From assembly GCF_947489755.1 (NCBI RefSeq), contig NZ_CANLFB010000010.1:62001-126000 (forward strand): a stretch of DNA of 64,000 bases, in the 5' to 3' direction. Made by a program: the position numbers and the translations under genes. Below the pieces are notes generated by a model. The model was not told the DNA's origin, ran no database searches, and worked only from the letters and a program-made list of their open reading frames with translations. Source of the stretch: an uncultured Psychromonas sp. (GTDB lineage Bacteria; Pseudomonadota; Gammaproteobacteria; Enterobacterales; Psychromonadaceae). Of the stretch, positions 54,014-63,989 are shown in pieces (position 1 is the stretch's first letter; every line of letters starts with the position of its first letter).

Positions 54014-56056
54014 TTAACTTGCCATCGGTAAATAAATTGAAAATTTACTCCCTTCTTTAGGCTTGCTCTCAACGATCAGCTCACCATTTAATGAATGGAT
54101 AATTTCACGAATTTGATACGCCCCTATTCCCATTCCCTCATTTTCCTTCGTACTATTAAAAGGTTGAAATAATTTATTTTTAATAAAGTCTTGGTCCATG
54201 CCAGTACCTGAATCCATAATTTCAAGCCAGATTTCATTATCTTTACAGCTTAGATATAAATGAACATAGCCATCTTCATCAGTTGCATCTTGAGCATTTT
54301 TAATGAGATGGTTAATAGCCATTAATAATTTATCACTATCGCCATTAATAAAAGCGCTAATGCATGAATTAGAAAATACCGGTTTCGGATAACCATTCAT
54401 ATTCATCTCAACAGCTTGTGTTAACAAATCGCATACATTGATTGTTTTAGATTCAGTTTTACCTTTCATTTTTTTTAAAAGCTGATCCATCTTATTCACT
54501 GAATTCGCAATGGTTGCAATAACATCATCGACAAATTCAGGATGATGTTTATATTTTTCAGCATTTTTAACAACTAATCCTTGTTGAGCAATCAAATTCT
54601 TAATATCGTGAATTGCAAAGGCCGAAATTTTATTAAACATATCAAACTGTTGATTCTGGATAAGTTTTTCAGATGCTTGTTCTTTACTAATGTAACTCGC
54701 TATTTGTCGTCCTGTGAGCTTAAGTAAATCAAGATCTTCCCAGGTTAACTTTTCTTTTTCGTTTAAATTATTTTTACACAGAACAGCAAAACCAATCAAA
54801 CCCGATGAAGTATTCAACGGTAATATTATCCAGGCATTATCAACATAAGAAACCCACTCAGGCAGGTCAAAATTATATTGAGGGTCGTATTTACTCGCAG
54901 ACTCACTGACTTGAAAAACCCATTCTTCCTGTTCTAATCTATGTATAAAATCTGTTTGATTTGATTCAATAGGTAAACGCCCAACAAATGCTAATTTATC
55001 CATCGCAACTGATGTATAAAACTGTTTACCTTTTACCCATATACCGCCTCCACTGCAATTAAAAATCGTACTTAATGCATTTAAGGAAATATCGTAACAA
55101 TTTTGATTTTTATGTTGTGCAGATAATAAGAGATCTAGTTTTATCCATTGTTTTTTATAATCATATTTATGTGCAAAAAAATGCTTACTTGTCCAAACAA
55201 CAAAACTATCTCGAATTCTTTCAGATAGTGATAACGCAATAATAGAAAACACAGCAAAGACATAGAGCATCACCTTAGAAGCACTCAGCCAGCTGATATT
55301 AAAATAATCGAGCCCTGAAGCGACTAAAGCAATCACAATCAAAAAACCACCGACTAACGTTAAACTCGCATTAAAAATAATAACACTGTTAGAGAGCTTA
55401 AAACTGCTGCGTTCCTTCAATTGGTCCGCATAAAAAATAATACTGATCGCAAGAATTAATGAAGTAACAGAACTAATCACCGTTCTGGCTTCCCATAACG
55501 ATTTATCTAAATCACTGTTCAATAACAACAATGAAAAAACAATAATATCGTAAGCAAAAATAATAAAAGCAACCAGTGCTACAAGCTTTGTCATTCGACT
55601 AGAATGATCATTTCTAATTAATTGTTCGCAGACAACAAAACCAAATAATCCAAGCAAAATCTTAATATAAAGCGCTAAAACTGGTGAGGGGAAAAGCGCA
55701 GTATCATGGCTCAAGCTATAAACAAATAATGATAAAGTCACCAGCAATGTTGTATATAAACTATACGCCCAAATATTCGGTAATTTAGACCCTCTAGTAA
55801 GCATCAACAAATAGAGTAAAACAATAACCCAAGATAGGTATCGCAACGCTTCTAACAGGAAAAAAGACCAAGATAAGGAACTAGTAGAAATAACATCAGG
55901 TACAGAGACATGCCAAAGAATCGAGATGACAGCGCAAGTAAACAAACTGACTTTTATGCGCGTGATAGAGATGTTAAAGAGAACAATGATTGCTAACGCG
56001 ATTTCAACGCAGCTATTTAACCAGTTCCCTTGATTTAAAATCAGGCTTAATTCCAT
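54014..56056 (-). CDS. prsK: Sensor histidine kinase PrsK
   Basis: A 680-residue membrane sensor. The first 280 residues are eight or more hydrophobic segments. A GAF-type domain follows (about 300-450), then the dimerisation/phosphotransfer region with His in FAIHDIKNLIAQQG, and the HATPase domain with NHLIKNAQDAT, MDSGTGMDQDF and GMGIGAYQIREI. The layout matches PrsK, which signals to PrsR in exosortase A loci. AGGGAAG precedes the ATG and a sigma-70-like promoter lies upstream. The prsR partner lies five genes downstream. Confidence 0.93.
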   Translation of the reverse strand: MELSLILNQGNWLNSCVEIALAIIVLFNISITRIKVSLFTCAVISILWHVSVPDVISTSSLSWSFFLLEALRYLSWVIVLLYLLMLTRGSKLPNIWAYSLYTTLLVTLSLFVYSLSHDTALFPSPVLALYIKILLGLFGFVVCEQLIRNDHSSRMTKLVALVAFIIFAYDIIVFSLLLLNSDLDKSLWEARTVISSVTSLILAISIIFYADQLKERSSFKLSNSVIIFNASLTLVGGFLIVIALVASGLDYFNISWLSASKVMLYVFAVFSIIALSLSERIRDSFVVWTSKHFFAHKYDYKKQWIKLDLLLSAQHKNQNCYDISLNALSTIFNCSGGGIWVKGKQFYTSVAMDKLAFVGRLPIESNQTDFIHRLEQEEWVFQVSESASKYDPQYNFDLPEWVSYVDNAWIILPLNTSSGLIGFAVLCKNNLNEKEKLTWEDLDLLKLTGRQIASYISKEQASEKLIQNQQFDMFNKISAFAIHDIKNLIAQQGLVVKNAEKYKHHPEFVDDVIATIANSVNKMDQLLKKMKGKTESKTINVCDLLTQAVEMNMNGYPKPVFSNSCISAFINGDSDKLLMAINHLIKNAQDATDEDGYVHLYLSCKDNEIWLEIMDSGTGMDQDFIKNKLFQPFNSTKENEGMGIGAYQIREIIHSLNGELIVESKPKEGSKFSIYLPMAS

Positions 56057-56655
56057 TTACAACTTCCCTGACATGTATAAAATAAAAACGATTAAATCAA
56101 AAATAAGTACTAAGTCATTAAATTTTATCAATTATAGCTTTTATGGTAAAAGGAAAGCAAACCTTGATGCGGCTTAACGTCATTAAGATATTAAATTAAA
56201 ATTAACTTCACATCAAAGTTCAATATTGAGTGTAGGTAAGGCCTAGCTCCTTTTTTATTATCATCAATAAAACACCATAAATGCAAAAACCGATGACATC
56301 TACAGTTATTAATCCCCCTATTAACACTATACTGAAGGCTGAGTTTAATAGATTTTTTACATTTTTTATTTCTTTATCATCTCATTATTTTAAGAGAATT
56401 TAGAATTGATCAACTATTGTTTCGAACTCAAACCATATGCATCACTTATTTAAAGACCAAGAGTAATAAAAACAATAGATGATTCTTTCTGACAGTTGAT
56501 TAACGACTTCGAATATCGGATAAGTTAATAAACTAGCTTTATATAAATGAAGTTAACTATTTACAGTTTAAAAAAAGTATAAAGATCTTATGCTTATTAG
56601 CGGAAATTAAATGTTTAACACACAAATAAAAAATGAACTAAATAAATGCTAAACA
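56057..56655. other. Intergenic region prsK / PAS-chemoreceptor
   Basis: About 600 bases between divergent genes. The prsK promoter is near the left end. Two 9-base complementary segments, CTATTGTTT near 56414 and AAACAATAG near 56470, could pair across about 47 bases. No open frame, tRNA, or sigma-54 motif was seen. The chemoreceptor gene lacks a clear ribosome binding site. Confidence 0.5.
56131..56160 (-). promoter_or_regulatory. Likely sigma-70 promoter of prsK
   Basis: On the minus strand TTGCTT, an 18-base spacer and a perfect TATAAT lie about 75 bases before the prsK start. This suggests basal expression of the regulatory/export operon without sigma-54. Confidence 0.6.
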
Positions 56656-57909
56656 ATGCTTAAAGAGTCGAACTCTATTATCGATTCAATAAAGCAAAGT
56701 GTAGCAACAATAGAATTTACTCCAAATGGAGACATTCTTGACGTAAATGATCTATTTCTAAATATAACTGGATACCAAAGAAATGAAGTTATCGGCATTC
56801 ATCATTCGAATATGTGTATTCCAGAATACACCAAATCAAATGAATACCAGTCTTTTTGGAAATTACTAAGACAAGGCGAAGCTAACAAAGGCACGTTTAT
56901 GCGAAAACATAAAAGTGGTGAAACTATTTGGCTTGAAGCAACCTACTTTCCTATTATTGAAAATGGTCATGTAACCAAAATAATGAAAATAGCGACAGAT
57001 GTAACGGATAAAAAAATAGCATCTATGTCAAAAGAAGCCGTTTTTACTGCCCTTGATAAATCACAAGCAATTATTGAGTTCACTCCTCAAGGTCATATTC
57101 TTAATGCTAATGATAATTTTTTAAATGCTGTTCAATATAATTTAAAAAATATACAAGGAAAACACCATCGCATATTTTGTGAAGAGTCCTTTTATAAAGA
57201 AAACCCAACGTTCTGGGAAGACTTACAACAAAACAATTTTAAAAGCGGTCAATTTCTAAGAAAAGATGCACATGGTAATGATTTATGGTTGGAAGCAACT
57301 TATAACCCAATTATCGATAGTAATAATAACGTCATTAAAGTCATAAAATTTGCCAGTAATATTACACACAATATTGAACGAGAAACTCTGGTAAGGAATG
57401 CTTCAACGATTGCTCATGAAACGTCATTAGAGACCGTAGAAATGATTGAGAAAGCATCAGGTATGTTAGCCTCTTCAGTTAAAACATCAGCCGACATTTC
57501 AGATAAAACAATTAAAACAACAGAACTAATAGAAATGCTCAGTGAACAAGCCGATAACATTCAATCAATGGTCTCAATCATCAAAAGTATTGCGGACCAA
57601 ACCAATTTACTTGCATTAAATGCAGCAATTGAAGCGGCAAGGGCTGGAGATCAAGGGCGAGGTTTTGCAGTTGTTGCTGATGAAGTGAGACAACTTGCTT
57701 CTAGAACAACTGAATCTACTAAAGAAATATCAGAGGTTGTTGCCAATAATCAAGAAATAACAAAGAACGTTCAAGAAGGTATTAATGCAGTGTCTGAATA
57801 TGCAGAGAAAGGCCGTGACCAAATAAGTAAAATAGAAACCGTCATGAATGGTATTCAATTAGGCGCTCAAAATGTATCTCAAACAATCGATAGCTTAAGC
57901 AAAGCGTAA
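56656..57909 (+). CDS. Soluble PAS-PAS-MCP chemoreceptor (BdlA-like)
   Basis: A 417-residue protein without membrane segments. Two PAS domains (about 10-120 and 125-240), each with [15 protein letters not shown] core and IxxF-TP start, precede a methyl-accepting signalling domain with the invariant hairpin [34 protein letters not shown]. The length and two-PAS layout are those of BdlA, the Pseudomonas biofilm-dispersal protein. No periplasmic ligand domain or HAMP is present, so it senses a cytoplasmic cue such as redox state or oxygen (inference). The start has no strong ribosome binding site. It lies divergent to prsK. Confidence 0.88.
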   Translation: MLKESNSIIDSIKQSVATIEFTPNGDILDVNDLFLNITGYQRNEVIGIHHSNMCIPEYTKSNEYQSFWKLLRQGEANKGTFMRKHKSGETIWLEATYFPIIENGHVTKIMKIATDVTDKKIASMSKEAVFTALDKSQAIIEFTPQGHILNANDNFLNAVQYNLKNIQGKHHRIFCEESFYKENPTFWEDLQQNNFKSGQFLRKDAHGNDLWLEATYNPIIDSNNNVIKVIKFASNITHNIERETLVRNASTIAHETSLETVEMIEKASGMLASSVKTSADISDKTIKTTELIEMLSEQADNIQSMVSIIKSIADQTNLLALNAAIEAARAGDQGRGFAVVADEVRQLASRTTESTKEISEVVANNQEITKNVQEGINAVSEYAEKGRDQISKIETVMNGIQLGAQNVSQTIDSLSKA

Positions 57910-58029
57910 AATATTCTGTTGAGTATTGAAGTTTACTAAAAAAAGAAGGCAGTCATAAAAACGGTGTTACAGCTTCTACATCAAATAACCTACCTTCTTC
58001 TACGCCAAATGACGACATTACAAATCAAT

Positions 58030-58068
58030 AAAAAAGCACTGATTAGATGATCTACTCAGTGCTTTTTT
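58030..58068. terminator. Terminator after the PAS-chemoreceptor gene
   Basis: AAAAAAGCACTGA pairs with TCAGTGCTTTTTT around a 13-base loop, with A and T runs on both sides. It can serve the chemoreceptor gene and the convergent mltD. Confidence 0.85.
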
Positions 58069-58183
58069 AAAAGTAAATTTTTTATTACTTAGTATTTACA
58101 ATACTAGTCATCACTAAACTAATTACGTGTATATATTTAAAAAATGAAGCCTGTAATATTGTTTTTATTACAATCTCCAAACA

Positions 58184-59794
58184 TTAAGCACTAGTATCTC
58201 TAACATCAACCAACACTTTTAGTTTTTGTCCTGACTTTATATATTTACTGTTTTTAATATTATTCCAACGTATTAAATCAGCTGTTTTAACATTAAATTT
58301 CTGCGCTATTTCACCCAAAGAATCACCATTGCGAACTTGGTAAGTAATATGACGTGTAAACTGTTTTGAATCAGCGACAGTAGCGGTCGACACAGGCTGC
58401 CAAATAATCAATTTTTGACCTAAACGTAATGTTTTTTGTGTTTTAAAACCATTCCATTTAGCGATTTCCTTCGACGTCACTTTATATTCTTGGCTAATAT
58501 CCCAAAGCGTATCCCCTTCGATAACGTTATGAATAACCTTTTGGTTTGTATTACTTTTTTTAGAAGCTTCAACCTCAAATTGTTTTGCTTGTAAAGACAA
58601 TGCCAATTGTTGTGATTTACTGGCAATAGGAATTAAAAGAGGCTGCCCTATTTTAATAAATGAACTGTCTAAATCATTTATCTGTTTTAGTACTTGCGTT
58701 GTTGTTTGGTTATTTCGTGCAATGACACTCAAGCTATCTCCAGCTTTAACGAGATAACGGTCCCAACGAACACGTTTATTGATATCAATCTTTGAAAGCT
58801 TCTCAGCAAAGTCTTCTGCAACAGAGCTTGGTAATAAAAGCTTATGGGGGCCATTCGGCGAAGTAGCCCAATGATTAAAAGCAGGGTTCAATAACTGAAG
58901 TTCCGATAGGCTTAAATCAGCTAACTCCGCGGCATAAGCCAGATCCATTTGAGAACCTATATCGACATAAGCTAATGCTTTTTGATTTGAGATATGTGGC
59001 AATTCGACATCATATTTTTCATGATTACGAATAATATCAATGAGTGCTAAGAATTTAGGTACGTAATTTTGAGTTTCTTTAGGCAGCGATAAACTCCAAT
59101 AATCAACAGCTTTACCTTCTTTTTTATTTTTTCTAATTGCTCGCTCTACTCTGCCTTCCCCTGAATTATAAGCGGCAAAGGCATACAGCCAATCCTCACC
59201 TAAATAACGATGCAAAATTTGCATATATTCGAGTGCGCCACGTGTCGATGCATAAACATCTCTTCGTCCGTCATACCACCAATCCTGATGTAAACCAAAA
59301 CGAAGTCCTGAGGCTGGCATGAATTGCCATAAACCAGACGCGCCAGCATAAGAGTAAGCAAAAGGGTCAAACGTGCTTTCTACAACAGGTAACAATGCAA
59401 GCTCAAGTGGTAAGTCATTGGCTTCTATTTGTTCAACAATCAACCAAAGAAAAGGTTCTGCTCGTTTTGATACTCTTTTTAAGTAAGAAGGATGATTTAA
59501 ATAATAATCACGTTGTATCGCAACACGAGAATTATCAGGCACTTCAAAACTAAAACCTTCAGCTAACTTTAACCATAAATTGTCATAGGATTTATCAATC
59601 ACAGGACCAAGTTGCTGTTTAGTTTCATTTTCAACTAGGTTAGTTTTAGTTAATGCTCCGTCACTAGAGTCAGCAACTGTTTTTTTAGTGTTGTTTACTC
59701 CATCTGAAACTTCAATGAATTCGGGTGCTTGTGAAGTAGTACTTTGACAAGCACTCAACAACACAATAAGAAATAAAGGCAAAAAAAGTTTCAT
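58184..59794 (-). CDS. mltD: Membrane-bound lytic murein transglycosylase D
   Basis: A 536-residue lipoprotein (lipobox LLSAC, cysteine at residue 16) that cuts peptidoglycan glycan strands. The transglycosylase domain (about 110-230) has the catalytic glutamate in LLPVVESTFDP, then GASGLWQFMPASG and FAAYNSGEGRVERAI. Three LysM peptidoglycan-binding repeats follow near residues 345, 425 and 485 (YLVKAGDSLSVIA, HNVIEGDTLWDIS, YQVRNGDSLGEIA). In E. coli mltD is next to gloB, as here. The gap to gloB is 55 bases and both read leftward. Confidence 0.94.
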   Translation of the reverse strand: MKLFLPLFLIVLLSACQSTTSQAPEFIEVSDGVNNTKKTVADSSDGALTKTNLVENETKQQLGPVIDKSYDNLWLKLAEGFSFEVPDNSRVAIQRDYYLNHPSYLKRVSKRAEPFLWLIVEQIEANDLPLELALLPVVESTFDPFAYSYAGASGLWQFMPASGLRFGLHQDWWYDGRRDVYASTRGALEYMQILHRYLGEDWLYAFAAYNSGEGRVERAIRKNKKEGKAVDYWSLSLPKETQNYVPKFLALIDIIRNHEKYDVELPHISNQKALAYVDIGSQMDLAYAAELADLSLSELQLLNPAFNHWATSPNGPHKLLLPSSVAEDFAEKLSKIDINKRVRWDRYLVKAGDSLSVIARNNQTTTQVLKQINDLDSSFIKIGQPLLIPIASKSQQLALSLQAKQFEVEASKKSNTNQKVIHNVIEGDTLWDISQEYKVTSKEIAKWNGFKTQKTLRLGQKLIIWQPVSTATVADSKQFTRHITYQVRNGDSLGEIAQKFNVKTADLIRWNNIKNSKYIKSGQKLKVLVDVRDTSA

Positions 59795-59849
59795 AATATG
59801 ACCATTTGCAAAATTAAAGTGCGTATTCTATGTTTTTTTAATCATGCAA

Positions 59850-60617
59850 TCAAAAATGATCTTTATAAAGACGAAGCTCTTTAAAGCATTGTAATCCTGA
59901 CGTAATTTTTTTAGCTAAGATATTTTGTAAGTTATTAACTAACGCCTCATCATCAAAACGTAAAAAAGGATTCACTAATTTCTGACATTTAATCGTAGTT
60001 GGGATACTTGGCAACCCTTGCTGACGTAATTTACTAACTTGTTTAATATAAGCAATCAGATCACTATTATGAGGATCAACATGCAACGCAAAAATAAGAT
60101 TATTTTGTGTATATTCGTGCGCACAATAGACTTTCATATTTTCGTCTAAAGTCGCTAAACGAGATAATGCATCAAACATTTGCAAGTGAGTTCCTTCAAA
60201 AACACGACCACAACCAGCTGAAAACAACGTATCTCCACAAAATAACATTTCCTCATTAAAGTAAACGATATGGTCAAGTGTATGACCTGCCACCTGCCAA
60301 ACGTTAAACGTTAACTTGTTATCAAAAAAAGAAACTTGGTCACCTTCATCAACTAAATACATATTTTCAAATAAAGGCGTTTTACCGAAAACCTTAATTT
60401 GTGGATTGTCTGACACAAGATCTTTTACGCCACCAGTATGATCATGGTGGTGATGAGTAATAATAATCGCTTCAATCGTTAAGTTTTGTGCCGCTAATAT
60501 TTCTAGGACGGGCGTTGCGTCACCAGGATCAACAACAACACATCGCTGGCTTTGACTATCTTTGATAAGCCAAATATAGTTGTCATCAAAGGCTGGAATG
60601 GTTAAAACACTAAACAT
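59850..60617 (-). CDS. gloB: Hydroxyacylglutathione hydrolase (glyoxalase II)
   Basis: Hydrolyses S-lactoylglutathione to lactate and glutathione, the second step of methylglyoxal detoxification. A 255-residue metallo-beta-lactamase-fold protein with the metal motif THHHHDHTGG, the later GHTLDHIVYF and CGDTLFSAGCGRVFEG, and the C-terminal helical domain with NPFLRF. Length matches the family (about 251). Divergent from the yafS-like gene with a 41-base gap. Confidence 0.95.
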   Translation of the reverse strand: MFSVLTIPAFDDNYIWLIKDSQSQRCVVVDPGDATPVLEILAAQNLTIEAIIITHHHHDHTGGVKDLVSDNPQIKVFGKTPLFENMYLVDEGDQVSFFDNKLTFNVWQVAGHTLDHIVYFNEEMLFCGDTLFSAGCGRVFEGTHLQMFDALSRLATLDENMKVYCAHEYTQNNLIFALHVDPHNSDLIAYIKQVSKLRQQGLPSIPTTIKCQKLVNPFLRFDDEALVNNLQNILAKKITSGLQCFKELRLYKDHF

Positions 60618-60658
60618 AATTTATCTCAACTTTTAAAATTTGGGGGATGGAGGCATCT

Positions 60659-61393
60659 ATGAAAATAGCAAAAACATCACGCATCTTAACTCCGATTACT
60701 GATTGGTTACAGTTAAGTAATGGTGAACATTTACAAGCGCATACTCAACATCTCGTTAATAATGCCATATCTCGTTGTTTTGGCTATCACCTATTAAAGT
60801 TAGGGAACTTAAGCACACAATTAAAAACCAATAAATGTCCGATTCGACATCAAATAAATTGTGCGGAAGATGGTGTCGACATTGGTTTAAAAAGTGACTT
60901 ACATGATTTACCTTTTCAAGACTCAACGATTGATTGTTGCATTTTGGTCCATGAGCTTGATTTTTCGAGCGATCCCCATCAGTTATTACGAGAAATAGAT
61001 CGTATATTAACCTTAGATGGCACGTTAATTATCAGTGGTTATAACCCTTACAGTTTTTTTGGATGCCGTTCACTATTCACGCCTCAAAACACCCAAACTG
61101 CACGTCTATTTTCACCGAACCGTGTCATCGATTGGTTACATTTATTAGGATTTGAAATAAAACAAAAACAACACTTTGATTATATTTCAGCACAGCCTGA
61201 AGGCCCCTTGTTGTCATTAATAGAAAACATAGGGCAACGCTATTTATCTTTTTTCTGCAGTGTTTATTTTATTGTAGCCAAAAAACGTTGTACGCCGATG
61301 ACACCGGTAAAATCTAGTTTCGAATTCAGAAGAACGATTATTAACAATCAGCCAGTTGCTACAAAGCAATCTCATACAAAAGAATTAAACTAA
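60659..61393 (+). CDS. SAM-dependent methyltransferase, YafS-like
   Basis: A 244-residue class-I methyltransferase-like protein. The canonical motif I is weak; the clear parts are DVGIGLKSDLHDLPFQD-like VDIGLKSDLHDLPF, then DCCILVHELDFSSDPHQLLREIDRILTLDGTLIISGYNP, which covers motifs II-III. Order gloB / this gene / rnhA / dnaQ matches the E. coli yafS locus. The start is the ATG after TGGAGG; an in-frame ATG four codons upstream would include that ribosome binding site. Substrate unknown. Confidence 0.82.
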   Translation: MKIAKTSRILTPITDWLQLSNGEHLQAHTQHLVNNAISRCFGYHLLKLGNLSTQLKTNKCPIRHQINCAEDGVDIGLKSDLHDLPFQDSTIDCCILVHELDFSSDPHQLLREIDRILTLDGTLIISGYNPYSFFGCRSLFTPQNTQTARLFSPNRVIDWLHLLGFEIKQKQHFDYISAQPEGPLLSLIENIGQRYLSFFCSVYFIVAKKRCTPMTPVKSSFEFRRTIINNQPVATKQSHTKELN

Positions 61394-61417
61394 ACGTAAA
61401 CTAAAATAGATAAGCAA

Positions 61418-61879
61418 CTAACCATCAAAGCCTTCATCAGGCTGAGTCGGGTTTGCTTCTGCGGCTTCACGAGCCAAGTCATCACAACGTTCGTTTTCAG
61501 GATGTCCTGAATGCCCTTTAACCCAATGCCATCTAACCGTATGTTTCTCCTGGGCTGCATCTAGCGCTTTCCATAAATCAACATTTTTTACTGGCGCTTT
61601 AGCGGCTGTTTTCCAGCCGCGTTTTTTCCAATTATGTATCCATTGTGTGATACCTTGGCGCACATATTGACTATCAGTGGTAACATCGACCTCACAGACT
61701 TCCGTTAAACTTTCTAAGCCTTTTACACAGGCCAACATTTCCATTCTATTATTAGTCGTTCTTTCATAACCTTCTGACAATTCACGACGGTGTTCGTTAA
61801 ACACTAAAATAGCACCATAACCACCTGGACCTGGATTACCAAGACATGAACCATCTGTATAAAGTTGAATTTTTTTCAT
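61418..61879 (-). CDS. rnhA: Ribonuclease HI
   Basis: Cuts RNA in RNA-DNA hybrids, for R-loop and Okazaki primer removal. A 153-residue protein with the acidic residues in place: [24 protein letters not shown] and NERCDDLA, plus the substrate-binding basic region [13 protein letters not shown]. Length matches E. coli (155). The start is chosen at [11 protein letters not shown] by comparison with the family; earlier in-frame GTG and ATG codons would add four residues with no better ribosome binding site. Divergent from dnaQ as in E. coli. Confidence 0.95.
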   Translation of the reverse strand: MKKIQLYTDGSCLGNPGPGGYGAILVFNEHRRELSEGYERTTNNRMEMLACVKGLESLTEVCEVDVTTDSQYVRQGITQWIHNWKKRGWKTAAKAPVKNVDLWKALDAAQEKHTVRWHWVKGHSGHPENERCDDLAREAAEANPTQPDEGFDG

Positions 61880-61971
61880 TAATATCATCACATAAATTTT
61901 GTTAGACTAGTCAGCAGAGATTCTGCAAATTAAGCAGCTAAAATACGCAACAACTATAAATAGAGATGTCT

Positions 61972-62688
61972 ATGAACACAAGTAAACTGACCCGACAAGT
62001 TGTATTAGATACTGAAACAACCGGTATGAATAAAGATGGACTCATTTATGTGGGGCATCGCATTATTGAAATCGGTTGTGTAGAAGTCATTAATCGTCGT
62101 TTAACTGGTCGTCATTATCATGTTTATGTGCAACCCGATATGTTAATTGATCCAGAAGCAATGGCGGTTCATGGGATTACTGATGAATTTTTATACGATA
62201 AACCTCGATTTTCAGAAATTGCCGACGAATTTATTGATTTTATTAAAGGTGCCGATTTAGTTATCCATAATGCGCCCTTTGATGTGGGTTTTATGGATCA
62301 AGAGTTTCGTTTTTTAAATAAAAAGACACAACCCACTGAAGAAATCGCCACAGTAACCGATACATTAGCAATGGCGAAGAAAATGTTCCCCGGTAAGCGG
62401 AACAATCTTGATATTTTATGTGACCGTTACGGTATCGATAATAAACATCGTGTATTGCATGGGGCGTTATTAGATGCGGAAATCCTCGCCGATGTTTATT
62501 TGCTCATGTCAGGCGGTCAAAAAGATTTAAACTTAGCCAATAATGAGTCAGGTAAAAATGATACGGGTCGACGTTCACGTCAAAATTTATCACCTTTATC
62601 TATCATTCATGCCAATCAAGAAGAATTAAAAGAGCATGAATCACGTTTAAATTTAGTAGAAAAATCAGGGAGTTGTTTGTGGCGATAA
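61972..62688 (+). CDS. dnaQ: DNA polymerase III epsilon subunit (proofreading exonuclease)
   Basis: The 3'-5' exonuclease subunit of the replicative polymerase. A 238-residue DnaQ with ExoI motif VVLDTETTG, ExoII HNAPFDVGFMD and ExoIII HGALLDAEILADVY. The C-terminal tail, which binds the alpha subunit, is polar (about 185-238) as in the family. I prefer the second ATG (after AGAG) because the first, two codons earlier, has no ribosome binding site. It overlaps the next gene by ten bases. Confidence 0.94.
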   Translation: MNTSKLTRQVVLDTETTGMNKDGLIYVGHRIIEIGCVEVINRRLTGRHYHVYVQPDMLIDPEAMAVHGITDEFLYDKPRFSEIADEFIDFIKGADLVIHNAPFDVGFMDQEFRFLNKKTQPTEEIATVTDTLAMAKKMFPGKRNNLDILCDRYGIDNKHRVLHGALLDAEILADVYLLMSGGQKDLNLANNESGKNDTGRRSRQNLSPLSIIHANQEELKEHESRLNLVEKSGSCLWR

Positions 62689-63989
62689 TTAAGAAAAAGT
62701 GGATAGCATTCACATTACTGATATTCACGGTAATGAGTTCAATGGCACATACTATTTATGCACCCAATGATATCCCTTTACTTGATAACCGCTTTAGAAT
62801 TGATCCTAACACTGAACAAGTCACTATTATATTAAACCACCCATCGCATGCACAAAAAGTAGTATTAGTTAACCCTGATGGTAGCAAATGGTATGCACAG
62901 CGCCATCCACCAGAGACTGTTGGGTGGTTTAATAATCGAAATCAAGACATTATTACAATACAAAACCCGATGCCAGGGCCATGGCAAGCGATCGCTTCTT
63001 TAAACGGTAAGAACCGTATTCAGCTATTAAACCCAACGACTTTAAAAGTAGAGAAATTACCACTCAAAGTTTATAACAAGGAATACCTTACTTCTTATAT
63101 TTCTTTGATAAATGATGGTCAGGTAATGACAGATAAAGATTTACTGAATAATGCACGTTTAACCGTGTCATTAATTAACAGTGATAAACAAACGAACGAC
63201 AGCCAAAAGTCAATTGCGCTGTATAAAGATGATGGGCAATCTTATGACTCATTACCATTTGATGGCAAGCTCAGTACCCGCTTATTTATGGATTTAACGC
63301 CAGGGCGTTATTTAGTAAACATTAGAACTAAAAATAATATTTTTATACGTAGTTATAATGCCGATATGATCGTTTTCCCTCAACCACTTGGCTATAAAAT
63401 AAAACAATCAAATAATAACAAAAGTAGTGCAGAGTTTACTTTTGTAGTTGACCCGTTAGAAATAGACCCAAACTCAGTGGTGATAGATAGTTTAATAACG
63501 GATAGTAGCGGCAGTAATACAAAACAATTAATAGTACATCTTGCCGACCAAATATTAGAGAATGATACAACAACGCTTAAAATAGAATTACCCTATAAAA
63601 AATATACCTACTCAGGTGAAGTATTTGCAACAACGGTGGATGGTCGAGAATTAAGCTTTCAACTACCAGAATATGAATTTGAAGTGGTAAGCGCTCCACT
63701 CGATATAATTGATAACCCAATAACAAGCTCAGCAGCAGAACTCACTGTTACGGAATTAGAATCAAAAACGATTGAAGAAGAAGAAATAGAAATAGCAGAT
63801 ACATTTCAATATTTATGGATTTTAGTATCGATTCTAATTGTAATCATCATCATCAGTATCTTTGTCGTGTTATTTATGCTCAAAAGAAAGCAAAAGAAAT
63901 TATTAGAAAATGGTGAACTATCATTAGATGATATTTCGACAGAACCTTTAAAACCATTAGAAATAGATGAAAATGATGTTAAAAAATAA
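62679..63989 (+). CDS. Membrane-anchored protein of unknown function (TIGR03503-like)
   Basis: A 436-residue protein I recall as a gammaproteobacterial family of unknown function (TIGR03503). It has a signal peptide (FTLLIFTVMSSMAHTI), a large periplasmic part with beta-rich von Willebrand-like or immunoglobulin-like strands (PMPGPWQAIASLNGK), one transmembrane helix near residue 385-405 (YLWILVSILIVIIIISIFVVLFML) and a short acidic cytoplasmic tail. The start is a GTG inside dnaQ, with GGGAG six bases before it; a TTG two codons upstream is less likely. Co-translation with dnaQ is implied by the ten-base overlap. No function assigned. Confidence 0.78.
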   Translation: MAIIKKKWIAFTLLIFTVMSSMAHTIYAPNDIPLLDNRFRIDPNTEQVTIILNHPSHAQKVVLVNPDGSKWYAQRHPPETVGWFNNRNQDIITIQNPMPGPWQAIASLNGKNRIQLLNPTTLKVEKLPLKVYNKEYLTSYISLINDGQVMTDKDLLNNARLTVSLINSDKQTNDSQKSIALYKDDGQSYDSLPFDGKLSTRLFMDLTPGRYLVNIRTKNNIFIRSYNADMIVFPQPLGYKIKQSNNNKSSAEFTFVVDPLEIDPNSVVIDSLITDSSGSNTKQLIVHLADQILENDTTTLKIELPYKKYTYSGEVFATTVDGRELSFQLPEYEFEVVSAPLDIIDNPITSSAAELTVTELESKTIEEEEIEIADTFQYLWILVSILIVIIIISIFVVLFMLKRKQKKLLENGELSLDDISTEPLKPLEIDENDVKK

